A DNA stretch of 7,931 nt, taken from NCBI GenBank assembly GCA_964394975.1, contig CAYMZR010000091.1:1-7931 (forward strand), given 5' to 3'. A program made the position numbers and the translations under genes. Under the pieces are notes generated by a model. It was given only the letters and a program-made list of their open reading frames with translations. It was not told the DNA's origin and did not search any database. Below are positions 1 through 5,370 of this stretch, piece by piece (position 1 is the stretch's first letter; each line of letters begins with the position of its first letter). Source of the stretch: UBA11996 sp964394975 (GTDB taxonomy: Bacteria > Chloroflexota > Dehalococcoidia > Lucifugimonadales > UBA826).

Positions 1-1
1 T

Positions 2-136
2 GCCTTAGAAGAAATTCTAATAGAAAAGAAAATTAGTAATCAAAATACTTTGATTATGTTAAAAGAAGATTGGACACAGGCTTACTTATCTACACCACAT
101 GGTAAGCCGGTGAATATAAAAAATAGGAGTGTTTAA
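2..136 (+). CDS. Nitrile hydratase accessory (activator) protein, P14K-like, C-terminal fragment
   Basis: This is an open frame running in from the left edge and ending at TAA (134-136); 44 C-terminal residues are visible. It begins ALEEILIEKK and contains W..AYLSTPHGKPV. That agrees well with the C-terminus of the nitrile hydratase accessory family as I remember it from Pseudomonas P14K: a conserved 'ALE-K-L' helix, then W-K-QA-L-TPHG-P. These small proteins help assemble or load metal into nitrile hydratase (nitrile to amide) and usually sit immediately after the alpha and beta subunit genes. If the match holds, those subunit genes should lie just left of the window. The protein ends a few residues after the TPHG motif, as in the family, so the stop looks natural. 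The call rests on a short motif remembered from one homolog. A related thiocyanate hydrolase or nitrile hydratase beta N-terminal-like protein is the alternative. Confidence 0.66.
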   Translation, partial: ALEEILIEKKISNQNTLIMLKEDWTQAYLSTPHGKPVNIKNRSV

Positions 137-154
137 ATGCCAATCACGTGTAAA

Positions 155-209
155 GCCGAGGTCTCATAACCCAAACCGCAGGTTCGAGCCCTGCCCCCGC
201 CTGCTACCA
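155..209 (+). pseudogene. Degenerate tRNA-Met-like 3' half (tRNA remnant)
   Basis: The segment holds a perfect T-arm: 5-bp stem GCAGG (178-182), loop TTCGAGC (183-189), stem CCTGC (190-194). Upstream is a seven-base CTCATAA loop (163-169) that would carry a CAT (Met) anticodon. Downstream is a C-rich acceptor-like strand ending GCTACCA (203-209). The anticodon stem pairs at only two of five positions, the variable region has only three bases, and there is an apparent small insertion before GCTACCA. No D-arm or 5' acceptor strand (GGCGGGG would be needed) is found upstream. It is therefore not a working tRNA but the remnant of the 3' half of one. It begins about 20 bases after the stop of the partial nitrile hydratase accessory gene. 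A second, similar remnant lies near 3836-3884. Confidence 0.6.
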
Positions 210-282
210 CTCATTCGTGACTAAATCTCACCCTTTTTTTACACTACCCTACTTTTCAATTTAGTGGTGTCCGGCAATCGGC

Positions 283-311
283 TTACAATTTTGGATTCAT
301 GCCGCTAAAAT
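283..311 (+). promoter_or_regulatory. Candidate sigma-70-type promoter for the methyltransferase gene
   Basis: TTACAA (283-288) and TAAAAT (306-311) are separated by exactly 17 bases, close to the TTGACA/TATAAT consensus. The predicted start of transcription is near 318, giving a leader of about 27 bases that contains the GGAG ribosome binding site (333-336). The match was judged by eye in AT-rich DNA. Confidence 0.4.
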
Positions 312-344
312 TTTTCACATCGAATTTAGATTGGAGCCTGCAAA

Positions 345-1148
345 ATGAAAGACTACAAAGATTCGAATCTGAAATTCTGGGATTCTATAGTTGAAGAACA
401 CGTGCAATCAGATTTCTACGATGTCCCGGGTTTTCTCAACGGCAAAACCTCTTTGGATTCATTGGAGTTGGAACTGGTAGGAAATGTCAGTGGCCGAACA
501 CTATTGCACCTGCAATGCCACTTTGGCCTTTCTACTCTATCTTGGGTGAGATTGGGTGCCATTGCCACGGGGGTTGATTTTTCCCCGGCCGCAATTTCTG
601 CCGCCAATGAACTATCAAAGAAATCTGGACTTCATGCGCGCTTTATTGAATCAAACATATACAATATTTCAATCAATTTAGACGAAAAATATGACATTGT
701 GTTTGCCTCATATGGTGTACTCTGCTGGCTTCCCGATCTTACGAACTGGGCAAAAGAAATCGAACAGTGTATGAAACCAGGAGGAAGATTCCATTTAGTG
801 GAATATCATCCCCTTATGACCACTCTGGACTCTGGTTCAGGAAACGAGGTCGTACTTAAAAATTCCTATTTTAATGAGGGCGTTGAAATTTTTGAGTCTG
901 AAGGATCTTATGCCAATCCAGAGAGTCCCATCAAAAACTCCACCTATGAATGGAGTCACTCTATTGGTGAAGTCATAACAGCACTACTTGAAGCGGGTCT
1001 TCATATAGATAATTTTGCAGAATATCCATATGCAACAGACGGCAGCTGGATTAGTTATCTACGCAGAAGTGACGATGGAAAATGGAAGGTTCCAGATCAT
1101 AAATGGGGCGTTCCGTTAACTTTTTCGTTATCTGCTTCCAAAAAGTAG
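345..1148 (+). CDS. Class I SAM-dependent methyltransferase
   Basis: A 267-residue protein with the Rossmann-fold methyltransferase signature. Motif I is LLHLQCHFGLSTL (residues 53-65), the variant typical of the 'LQCHFG' methyltransferase group. It is followed by acidic GVDFS (D78), which would bind the ribose of SAM, then YDIVFASYGVLCWLPD (116-131) as motif IV and MKPGGRFHLVEYHP (143-156) as motif VI. The C-terminal third is rich in Tyr and Trp and probably shapes the acceptor pocket. It is a cytosolic enzyme with no signal peptide or membrane segment. The substrate cannot be read from sequence; relatives are annotated only as generic or small-molecule methyltransferases. The ATG at 345 has GGAG at 333-336, eight bases upstream, and is the first Met. 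It lies 90 bases before the lipoprotein gene on the same strand. Length is normal for the group and no key motif is missing. Confidence 0.85.
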   Translation: MKDYKDSNLKFWDSIVEEHVQSDFYDVPGFLNGKTSLDSLELELVGNVSGRTLLHLQCHFGLSTLSWVRLGAIATGVDFSPAAISAANELSKKSGLHARFIESNIYNISINLDEKYDIVFASYGVLCWLPDLTNWAKEIEQCMKPGGRFHLVEYHPLMTTLDSGSGNEVVLKNSYFNEGVEIFESEGSYANPESPIKNSTYEWSHSIGEVITALLEAGLHIDNFAEYPYATDGSWISYLRRSDDGKWKVPDHKWGVPLTFSLSASKK

Positions 1149-1189
1149 TTTTAAGTACTGCATTAATATTCCTGATCCGAATAGCAATC

Positions 1190-1198
1190 TGTTATATT
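1190..1198 (+). promoter_or_regulatory. Candidate extended -10 promoter for the lipoprotein gene
   Basis: TGTTATATT combines a TG extension with TATATT (1193-1198) in the 90-base gap before the lipoprotein gene. No convincing -35 element lies 17 bases upstream, which is compatible with an extended -10 promoter. The gene could instead be read through from the methyltransferase. Confidence 0.33.
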
Positions 1199-1238
1199 TT
1201 GGAAAAATTGTACTTATTACTTCCTTATAAGGTTTGCC

Positions 1239-3626
1239 ATGAAGTCCAGCATACTCTACGTGACAATGATTTTGAGTGGTCTGATAACATTTTTTGCCTG
1301 TTCAACTGTTGAACCTCAACCAAAAGTTAACATCGACGCAACAGTGGAAGCTAGGGTTGCAAAAGAACTTTCTGACACCCAGCCAACATCAACACCAGAG
1401 GTTATAGCCACTGTAGCCCCCAGCGCTGAACCAACTCTGACCCTTAAACCAACTCCTGAACCAACTCCGACTTCTGAATCAACACCTTCTTCAGAAGAGA
1501 TACTCAGCAGGGCTAGCCGGACTATGAATGTTATAGAGTCCATGCGGTACAAAGTAGTTTTGGGAATGGCTATGGGTGGATTAGAGATTCCGATGACCTA
1601 TGAAGGTGAATTTCATGCTCCTGATAACCTCAGACAGACCCTATCGGTGAACATGATGGGACTCAATATTGAGGGCGATTTAATGCAGGTTGATGGTGTT
1701 GCCTACGAGCGGGAATTTATGGAGGACGACTGGCATGAATCTTACTCATTTGAAGGAGTAGACCCTAGAGAATTTTGGACTGGTACTGAAAGTTTTCTCG
1801 CATTCCCAATTACTGTAGACCCAACGATTGAGGATTTAGATGGCGTGGAAGTTTACAAAATTTCTTGGGATCTTGGTCAGGAGTTAGGGAACTCCGCTGG
1901 AAAAGTGTTGTCGATATTAGACTTTGATGATGAAGATATGCCGGAAGATATGGTTCTGGAATACTGGGTTGATGCAAACTCATTTCACCTTAGAAAATTG
2001 TCTATAGACATCAAAATGGCCGATATTGAAGCCAGCGAAGGTGAAGCCACCGAAGAGGAAATGTTGGCTATGATGTTACTGGGTGGCGAAGGAATAGCGT
2101 CAATAACAATGGATTTCAATCTATTCGATTTTGATCAAGTAGACCAAATAGTGGCTCCACCGGCAGCCCCACCGTCAGCAGCAGCAGCACCGGCAGCCGC
2201 GCCGGCACCAGCATTTGAAGGACGAGGACCAGTAGAGTTTGATATAGAGATTGGGGAGGCAGTAGTAGGTGAAATTCTTGTTGGTGATACAAATAGCGTG
2301 AATTTCGAAGCGGTTGCAGGTCAGGACATTGAGATAGCTGTCACAACCGAAGAAAACTCGATGCTTGACACATATTTAGAACTTTGGGGACCTGATGTTG
2401 CCGGCGGGCAGAGCGTTCTACTGGCTCAAAATGATGATGGTCCTGTGAATACAGATTCTTTTATTAAATTTAAAGTTTTGGCGACAGGATCCCATACCGT
2501 AATTGTGCGAAGTTTCGATGATAGTAGCTGGGGTGATTACACCCTGCAAGTTCAGTTTCCACCTGAACCAATTTATAAAGATGTAGTTTTTGGTGAAGAG
2601 CAAGTGAGCGAACTCTCTTCGGGAGAAATTTTGAATTTTACCTTTGAGGCCTCTGCTGGTGAGTTGATATATATGAAAATTTGGGATGCAGATTTAGACG
2701 GTCATACATATGTACGAATGAAAAATCCCAGCGGATCTACTTTAATAGAAGACTACATTGATGAAAATAAGGATACTGTTACTGAAATGATTATTGACGA
2801 AACAGGTATTCACGAGATAGTGATGTCCCCTTCAGGAGATTGTTCCTGTGGGCTACATATAACAAAGGGAGACCCTAGTATTTTAATACTAGACACCCCT
2901 GAAAACGTGTCAACAAAAAATCGCGGTGGCGGGCAGCGCATGTGGACTTTATCTGGAACTGCAGGCCAGGCTATTCGGATAGCTGCTGACTATAGTCATA
3001 ATAAAACGGAAAATCTAGACATCTACTTCGATCATGAATATTTTGCAAATCAACTAGGTTTGACCATTCGTGATTCTAATGGAGTGGAAATTGATGCTGT
3101 TTATGCATACGATGCATCCACCGTATCGATGCTTGTAAATCTGCCTATAACAGATATTTATAGGGTTGAGTATTTTGTTTATCCCTATCCAAACCTAGTC
3201 TACTCAACGGAAGAGAATGTAACCCAGATTACTGTGACCGATGCTATAAAGAAAATGGGGACTATAGAAATCCTTCCCTTCTCTGCTATTGGAGCGGCAC
3301 CAAGTATAACCGGTATACTCGAATATGAGGATTCTATTCATGATTGGTACTTTGATGGAATTGCAGGACAGCAGATTGATCTCAGGGTTGACGCTGAAGA
3401 ATCCATGGAGTTTCCTGACTCCCGACCTGACACATACGTAGAACTATGGGGACCTCGGTCTGGAGCTACTGTTAAGCTAGCTGAAGATGATGATGGTGGA
3501 GGAGGTACTGATGCTTTAATTTTGGCCATACTCCCCGAGACAGGCTCTTATACGATAAAGGTGGGGACAGGTTGTTTGGGTTGTTTAGGACAGTACCGAA
3601 TTCACCTTTTTGGTACAGGTGAATAA
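1239..3626 (+). CDS. Large surface lipoprotein: LppX/DUF6612-like domain plus four PPC-like beta domains
   Basis: A 795-residue exported lipoprotein. Residues 1-20 form a signal peptide (MKSS, a hydrophobic stretch, then TFFA) before lipobox Cys21. Next come TVEARVAKEL (35-44) and a Thr/Pro-rich spacer (48-86). Residues of about 87-300 (EEILSRASRTMNVIESMRYK onward) resemble LppX/LprG or DUF6612-type lipoproteins. An Ala/Pro linker (305-325) leads to four beta-rich units resembling bacterial pre-peptidase C-terminal (PPC) domains, at roughly 332-440, 447-544, 549-668 and 673-793. Units 1 and 4 are clear repeats: DTYLELWGP...NDDG and DTYVELWGP...DDDGGGGTD, with acidic loops that could bind calcium. 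Units 2 and 4 carry Cys pairs (C535/C537, C779/C782). No protease or other catalytic motif is seen, so binding, adhesion or a cell-envelope role is inferred. The start ATG has AAGG (1229-1232) six bases upstream. A ligand-binding or scaffold function is a guess. Confidence 0.8.
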   Translation: MKSSILYVTMILSGLITFFACSTVEPQPKVNIDATVEARVAKELSDTQPTSTPEVIATVAPSAEPTLTLKPTPEPTPTSESTPSSEEILSRASRTMNVIESMRYKVVLGMAMGGLEIPMTYEGEFHAPDNLRQTLSVNMMGLNIEGDLMQVDGVAYEREFMEDDWHESYSFEGVDPREFWTGTESFLAFPITVDPTIEDLDGVEVYKISWDLGQELGNSAGKVLSILDFDDEDMPEDMVLEYWVDANSFHLRKLSIDIKMADIEASEGEATEEEMLAMMLLGGEGIASITMDFNLFDFDQVDQIVAPPAAPPSAAAAPAAAPAPAFEGRGPVEFDIEIGEAVVGEILVGDTNSVNFEAVAGQDIEIAVTTEENSMLDTYLELWGPDVAGGQSVLLAQNDDGPVNTDSFIKFKVLATGSHTVIVRSFDDSSWGDYTLQVQFPPEPIYKDVVFGEEQVSELSSGEILNFTFEASAGELIYMKIWDADLDGHTYVRMKNPSGSTLIEDYIDENKDTVTEMIIDETGIHEIVMSPSGDCSCGLHITKGDPSILILDTPENVSTKNRGGGQRMWTLSGTAGQAIRIAADYSHNKTENLDIYFDHEYFANQLGLTIRDSNGVEIDAVYAYDASTVSMLVNLPITDIYRVEYFVYPYPNLVYSTEENVTQITVTDAIKKMGTIEILPFSAIGAAPSITGILEYEDSIHDWYFDGIAGQQIDLRVDAEESMEFPDSRPDTYVELWGPRSGATVKLAEDDDGGGGTDALILAILPETGSYTIKVGTGCLGCLGQYRIHLFGTGE
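1380..1496 (+). repeat. Imperfect tandem repeat encoding the Thr/Pro spacer of the lipoprotein
   Basis: The stretch encodes residues 48-86 of the lipoprotein and is built from recurring variants of CTGAACCAACTCYGAC (for example 1425-1440 and 1455-1470). It produces PTPEPTPTSESTP-type protein. Such low-complexity spacers hold domains away from the membrane, and the repeats make length change by slippage likely. Confidence 0.55.
2151..2213 (+). repeat. GCA/CCG-rich low-complexity stretch encoding the Ala/Pro linker
   Basis: This stretch encodes residues 305-325 of the lipoprotein, an Ala/Pro-only linker with a run of four Ala codons (GCAGCAGCAGCA). It is markedly more GC-rich than the surrounding gene. 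It separates the LppX-like domain from the PPC-like array and is probably an extended, flexible hinge. Confidence 0.6.
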
Positions 3627-3641
3627 TCGTTTGGTCGATTT
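3600..3641 (+). terminator. Inverted repeats over the lipoprotein stop codon; weak terminator candidate
   Basis: ATTCACCT (3600-3607) and AGGTGAAT (3617-3624) form a perfect 8-bp stem with a 9-base loop, reaching into the first base of the TAA stop. A second small stem, AATCG (3625-3629) with CGATT (3636-3640), follows directly. No run of T follows, so this is not a textbook intrinsic terminator. It may instead stabilise the mRNA 3' end. Confidence 0.33.
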
Positions 3642-3697
3642 AAATAGTAAATAGATCGCAAATTTACGGGTATTTAAGTTTCGGAGCTAGAATTACC

Positions 3698-3732
3698 TTC
3701 CGGACAAAATCCCACCGGAAATAAAACCGGAA
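3698..3732. repeat. TTCCGG with two alternative CCGGAA partners
   Basis: TTCCGG (3698-3703) is complementary to CCGGAA at 3715-3720 (11-base loop) and at 3727-3732 (23-base loop). The two right arms sit in a 12-base direct repeat (ACCGGAAA at 3714 and 3726). The arrangement could form two mutually exclusive hairpins, but the stems are only 6 bp, and no function can be assigned. Confidence 0.35.
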
Positions 3733-3835
3733 AACTATTCAAAACAATATGGAATTATTTACACCAAATGAACAAGAGAGCGGAACTTCTTTGACTAGAT
3801 AGAAAAATATGACACTCCATGAACATTTACCAGTC

Positions 3836-3884
3836 TTCCTGATGACCCAAAGGTCGCTGCTTCAAGCCAGGCCCCCCGCTCCTA
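3836..3884 (+). pseudogene. Second degenerate tRNA 3'-half remnant
   Basis: The segment contains CTGATGACCCAAAGGTCGC, then GCTGCTTCAAGCCAGGC where an intact T-arm would read GCTGG-TTCAAGT-CCAGC. It continues into CCCCCCGCTCCTA, an acceptor-like end. One base appears lost and the T-stem is broken, so it cannot be functional, and no matching 5' half lies upstream. The possible anticodon loop CTGATGA would suggest Ile(GAT), but this is uncertain. From GCT at 3878 the sequence matches the first remnant (203-219) at 14 of 17 positions, including ACTCATTYGTG beyond the tRNA end. The two copies therefore probably share an origin as a unit. Confidence 0.5.
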
Positions 3885-3943
3885 CTCATTTGTGTTTGGG
3901 TTCCTATCCAACTCCATGCACCACGCTCTCAATGACTGTTACT

Positions 3944-3949
3944 TATAAT
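3944..3949 (+). promoter_or_regulatory. Candidate -10 element (TATAAT) for the monooxygenase gene
   Basis: A perfect TATAAT lies 45 bases before the ATG at 3994, giving a predicted transcript start near 3956. No good -35 match is visible 16-18 bases upstream, so another sigma factor contact or an activator would be needed. The position fits a promoter serving the monooxygenase and perhaps the downstream aldolase-like gene. Confidence 0.38.
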
Positions 3950-3993
3950 ACTCTTGATCGGTCGCCTAATATCCATTGAGCACTGCAAGGAAA

Positions 3994-5274
3994 ATGCAAA
4001 AAGATAAAGTTATTATCAGCGGTGGAGGCATTGCTGGATTTACCCTCGCATTAACACTACATCAGATAGGAATAGAATGTGTTGTATGTGAGAGTGTCCT
4101 TGACCCAAGACCCCTTGGTGTCGGAATTAATCTACAACCAAACGCAGTGAGAGAGTTGTTGGATCTCGGATTCACTTTGGAGGACTTGAACAAATGTGGG
4201 ATTCCAGCTAAAGAGTGGGCCCTTCTAGGATTAAACGGTAAAGAAATATATTCTGAGCCCCGCGGAATGTTTGCCGGCTACTTCTGGCCTCAATATGCTA
4301 TGCATCGAGGCAAATTACACATGATGCTATATCGCAGGTTTCGTGAGATAGCTGGGGATGAATCGATACGATTGGGGTCTCGAGCTACAGGATATGAAAT
4401 TGAAAAAGACGAGACTGTCTCCCTTCAACTTGACACCGCCCATGGTCCCGATAGTGAAAATGGGACATTACTTATTGGGGCGGATGGGATTCATTCCCAA
4501 ATCCGGCAAACCATGTTTCCTAATCAACCTCCCATACATTGGGGCGGGGCAGTCATGTGGCGAGGAACATCTATTATGAAACCAATCCGAACAAAATCAT
4601 CTTTCATAGGTATTGGTACCCATCGACAACGGGTGGTGATATATCCCATTTCAAAGGCTCATCCGAATACTGGTCTCGCTTTAGTTAATTGGATTGCTGA
4701 AATTACCTACAATGATCCTGCTGAATTTGACAATGTTGGGTGGTTTCAGCGTGTGGAAATAGAAGATTTCATCCATTACTTTGAAGACTGGAAATATGAC
4801 TGGTTAGATGTACCAGACTTGATAAGAAAAGCAGACGAAGTTTATGAAAACTTGATGATTGACCGCGACCCTATCCCTTACTGGGTTAAAGGTCCTGTTG
4901 CCCTTATTGGAGATGCAGCCCATCCAATGTATCCAACAGGTTCAAATGGAGCAAGCCAGGCGATTGTCGATGGGCGTATCCTGGGGGCAAAACTCTTGGA
5001 ACATGGTGTCACTAAAGCAGCCCTGGAAGCCTACGATGAGATGCTTTGCAAGCCGATCTCAGACTTGGTGTTGCGGAATCGTAGAGCTGGCCCTTTCGGT
5101 TTGTTGAACATCGTTAATGATCGTTGTAATGGTGAATTCGAATGTATTGATGATGTGATCTCTGCCTCGGAGCGATCGGATTTTATGGAAAAATATCAAG
5201 CCGCAGCAGGTTTTGCTCTTAATAGTCTTAACGCCGCACCACCAACCATTAGGCCGGAGGATCGCATACATTAA
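3994..5274 (+). CDS. FAD-dependent aromatic-ring/heterocycle monooxygenase, PhzS-like
   Basis: A 426-residue group A flavoprotein monooxygenase (PHBH/salicylate hydroxylase fold). From the ATG, the FAD-binding GGGIAG is at residues 10-15 with the ribose-binding Glu at 33. RPLGVGINLQP follows at 39-49. The DG motif GADGIHS is near 162-168, and the GD motif IGDAAHPMYPTGSNGASQA spans about 305-323. The internal motifs PQYAMHRG, MWRG, YPIS, LVNW, EDWKYDWLDV and DRDPIPYW recall PhzS (5-methylphenazine-1-carboxylate 1-monooxygenase) closely, and much more than generic family members. It is a cytosolic NAD(P)H- and O2-using hydroxylase; the real substrate is unknown. An in-frame TTG at 3976 would add six residues but has no ribosome binding site. 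The ATG has AAGG close by (3-base spacing) and gives a normal family N-terminus. The aldolase-like gene follows 93 bases downstream on the same strand. Confidence 0.88.
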   Translation: MQKDKVIISGGGIAGFTLALTLHQIGIECVVCESVLDPRPLGVGINLQPNAVRELLDLGFTLEDLNKCGIPAKEWALLGLNGKEIYSEPRGMFAGYFWPQYAMHRGKLHMMLYRRFREIAGDESIRLGSRATGYEIEKDETVSLQLDTAHGPDSENGTLLIGADGIHSQIRQTMFPNQPPIHWGGAVMWRGTSIMKPIRTKSSFIGIGTHRQRVVIYPISKAHPNTGLALVNWIAEITYNDPAEFDNVGWFQRVEIEDFIHYFEDWKYDWLDVPDLIRKADEVYENLMIDRDPIPYWVKGPVALIGDAAHPMYPTGSNGASQAIVDGRILGAKLLEHGVTKAALEAYDEMLCKPISDLVLRNRRAGPFGLLNIVNDRCNGEFECIDDVISASERSDFMEKYQAAAGFALNSLNAAPPTIRPEDRIH

Positions 5275-5298
5275 CAAGGCTTATTCATGCCTCATATA

Positions 5299-5309
5299 CA
5301 ACTGAGTTG
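5299..5309. repeat. Short palindrome CAACT-G-AGTTG between monooxygenase and aldolase-like gene
   Basis: A perfect 5+1+5 inverted repeat lies in the 93-base gap, 59 bases before the aldolase-like start. It is preceded by a 4-bp AGGC/GCCT inverted repeat (5277-5292). It may be a small regulator site or chance; arms this short are expected at some rate in AT-rich DNA. Confidence 0.25.
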
Positions 5310-5354
5310 ATTGAATAAATTACAATGATATTTAAACCAAATGTGATAGCAATT

Positions 5355-5370
5355 AAAGGCAGATAACTTG
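5355..5370 (+). promoter_or_regulatory. Ribosome binding site that fixes a TTG start
   Basis: AAAGG (5355-5359) lies eight bases before TTG (5368-5370). An in-frame TAG at 5347-5349 blocks upstream extension, and no ATG occurs until residue 106, deep in the domain. TTG is therefore the only plausible start for the aldolase-like gene. Confidence 0.65.

Larger units (their letters stand above)
3627..3993. other. Gene-free intergenic region between lipoprotein and monooxygenase
   Basis: About 370 bases have no supportable protein gene. The region holds TTCCGG (3698-3703), which can pair with either of two CCGGAA copies (3715-3720 and 3727-3732), a tRNA 3'-half remnant (about 3836-3884), and a perfect TATAAT (3944-3949) upstream of the monooxygenase. 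The stretch around 3855-3885 is much richer in G and C than its surroundings because of the tRNA-derived segment. The longest frame noticed by eye is a 17-codon ATG frame at 3749-3802 with no family resemblance. Confidence 0.7.

Noticed and set aside
155..209. An intact tRNA-Met gene
   Set aside because: The T-arm is perfect, but the anticodon stem does not pair, the variable region is short, and no D-arm or matching 5' acceptor strand exists upstream.
217..240. GTGA/TCAC stem followed by seven T as a terminator after the nitrile hydratase accessory gene
   Set aside because: The stem is only 4 bp, and two C residues separate it from the T-run. It was left out as unconvincing, though termination here is possible.
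1119..1146. ACTTTTT/AAAAAGT inverted repeat at the methyltransferase 3' end as a terminator
   Set aside because: The stem is almost entirely A-T with a 14-base loop and no following T-run; it is too weak to call.
1103..1312. A 69-codon frame bridging the methyltransferase end and the lipoprotein start
   Set aside because: It overlaps both neighbours out of frame, whereas the lipoprotein start has a clear AAGG site and signal peptide.
3749..3802. A 17-codon ATG frame in the gene-free region
   Set aside because: Too short, no Shine-Dalgarno sequence, no recognisable family, and an in-frame stop a few codons upstream. Chance is sufficient.
3976..3978. TTG as the start of the monooxygenase
   Set aside because: It would add six residues before the normal family N-terminus and has no upstream ribosome binding site. 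The ATG at 3994 is preferred, although its AAGG is unusually close.
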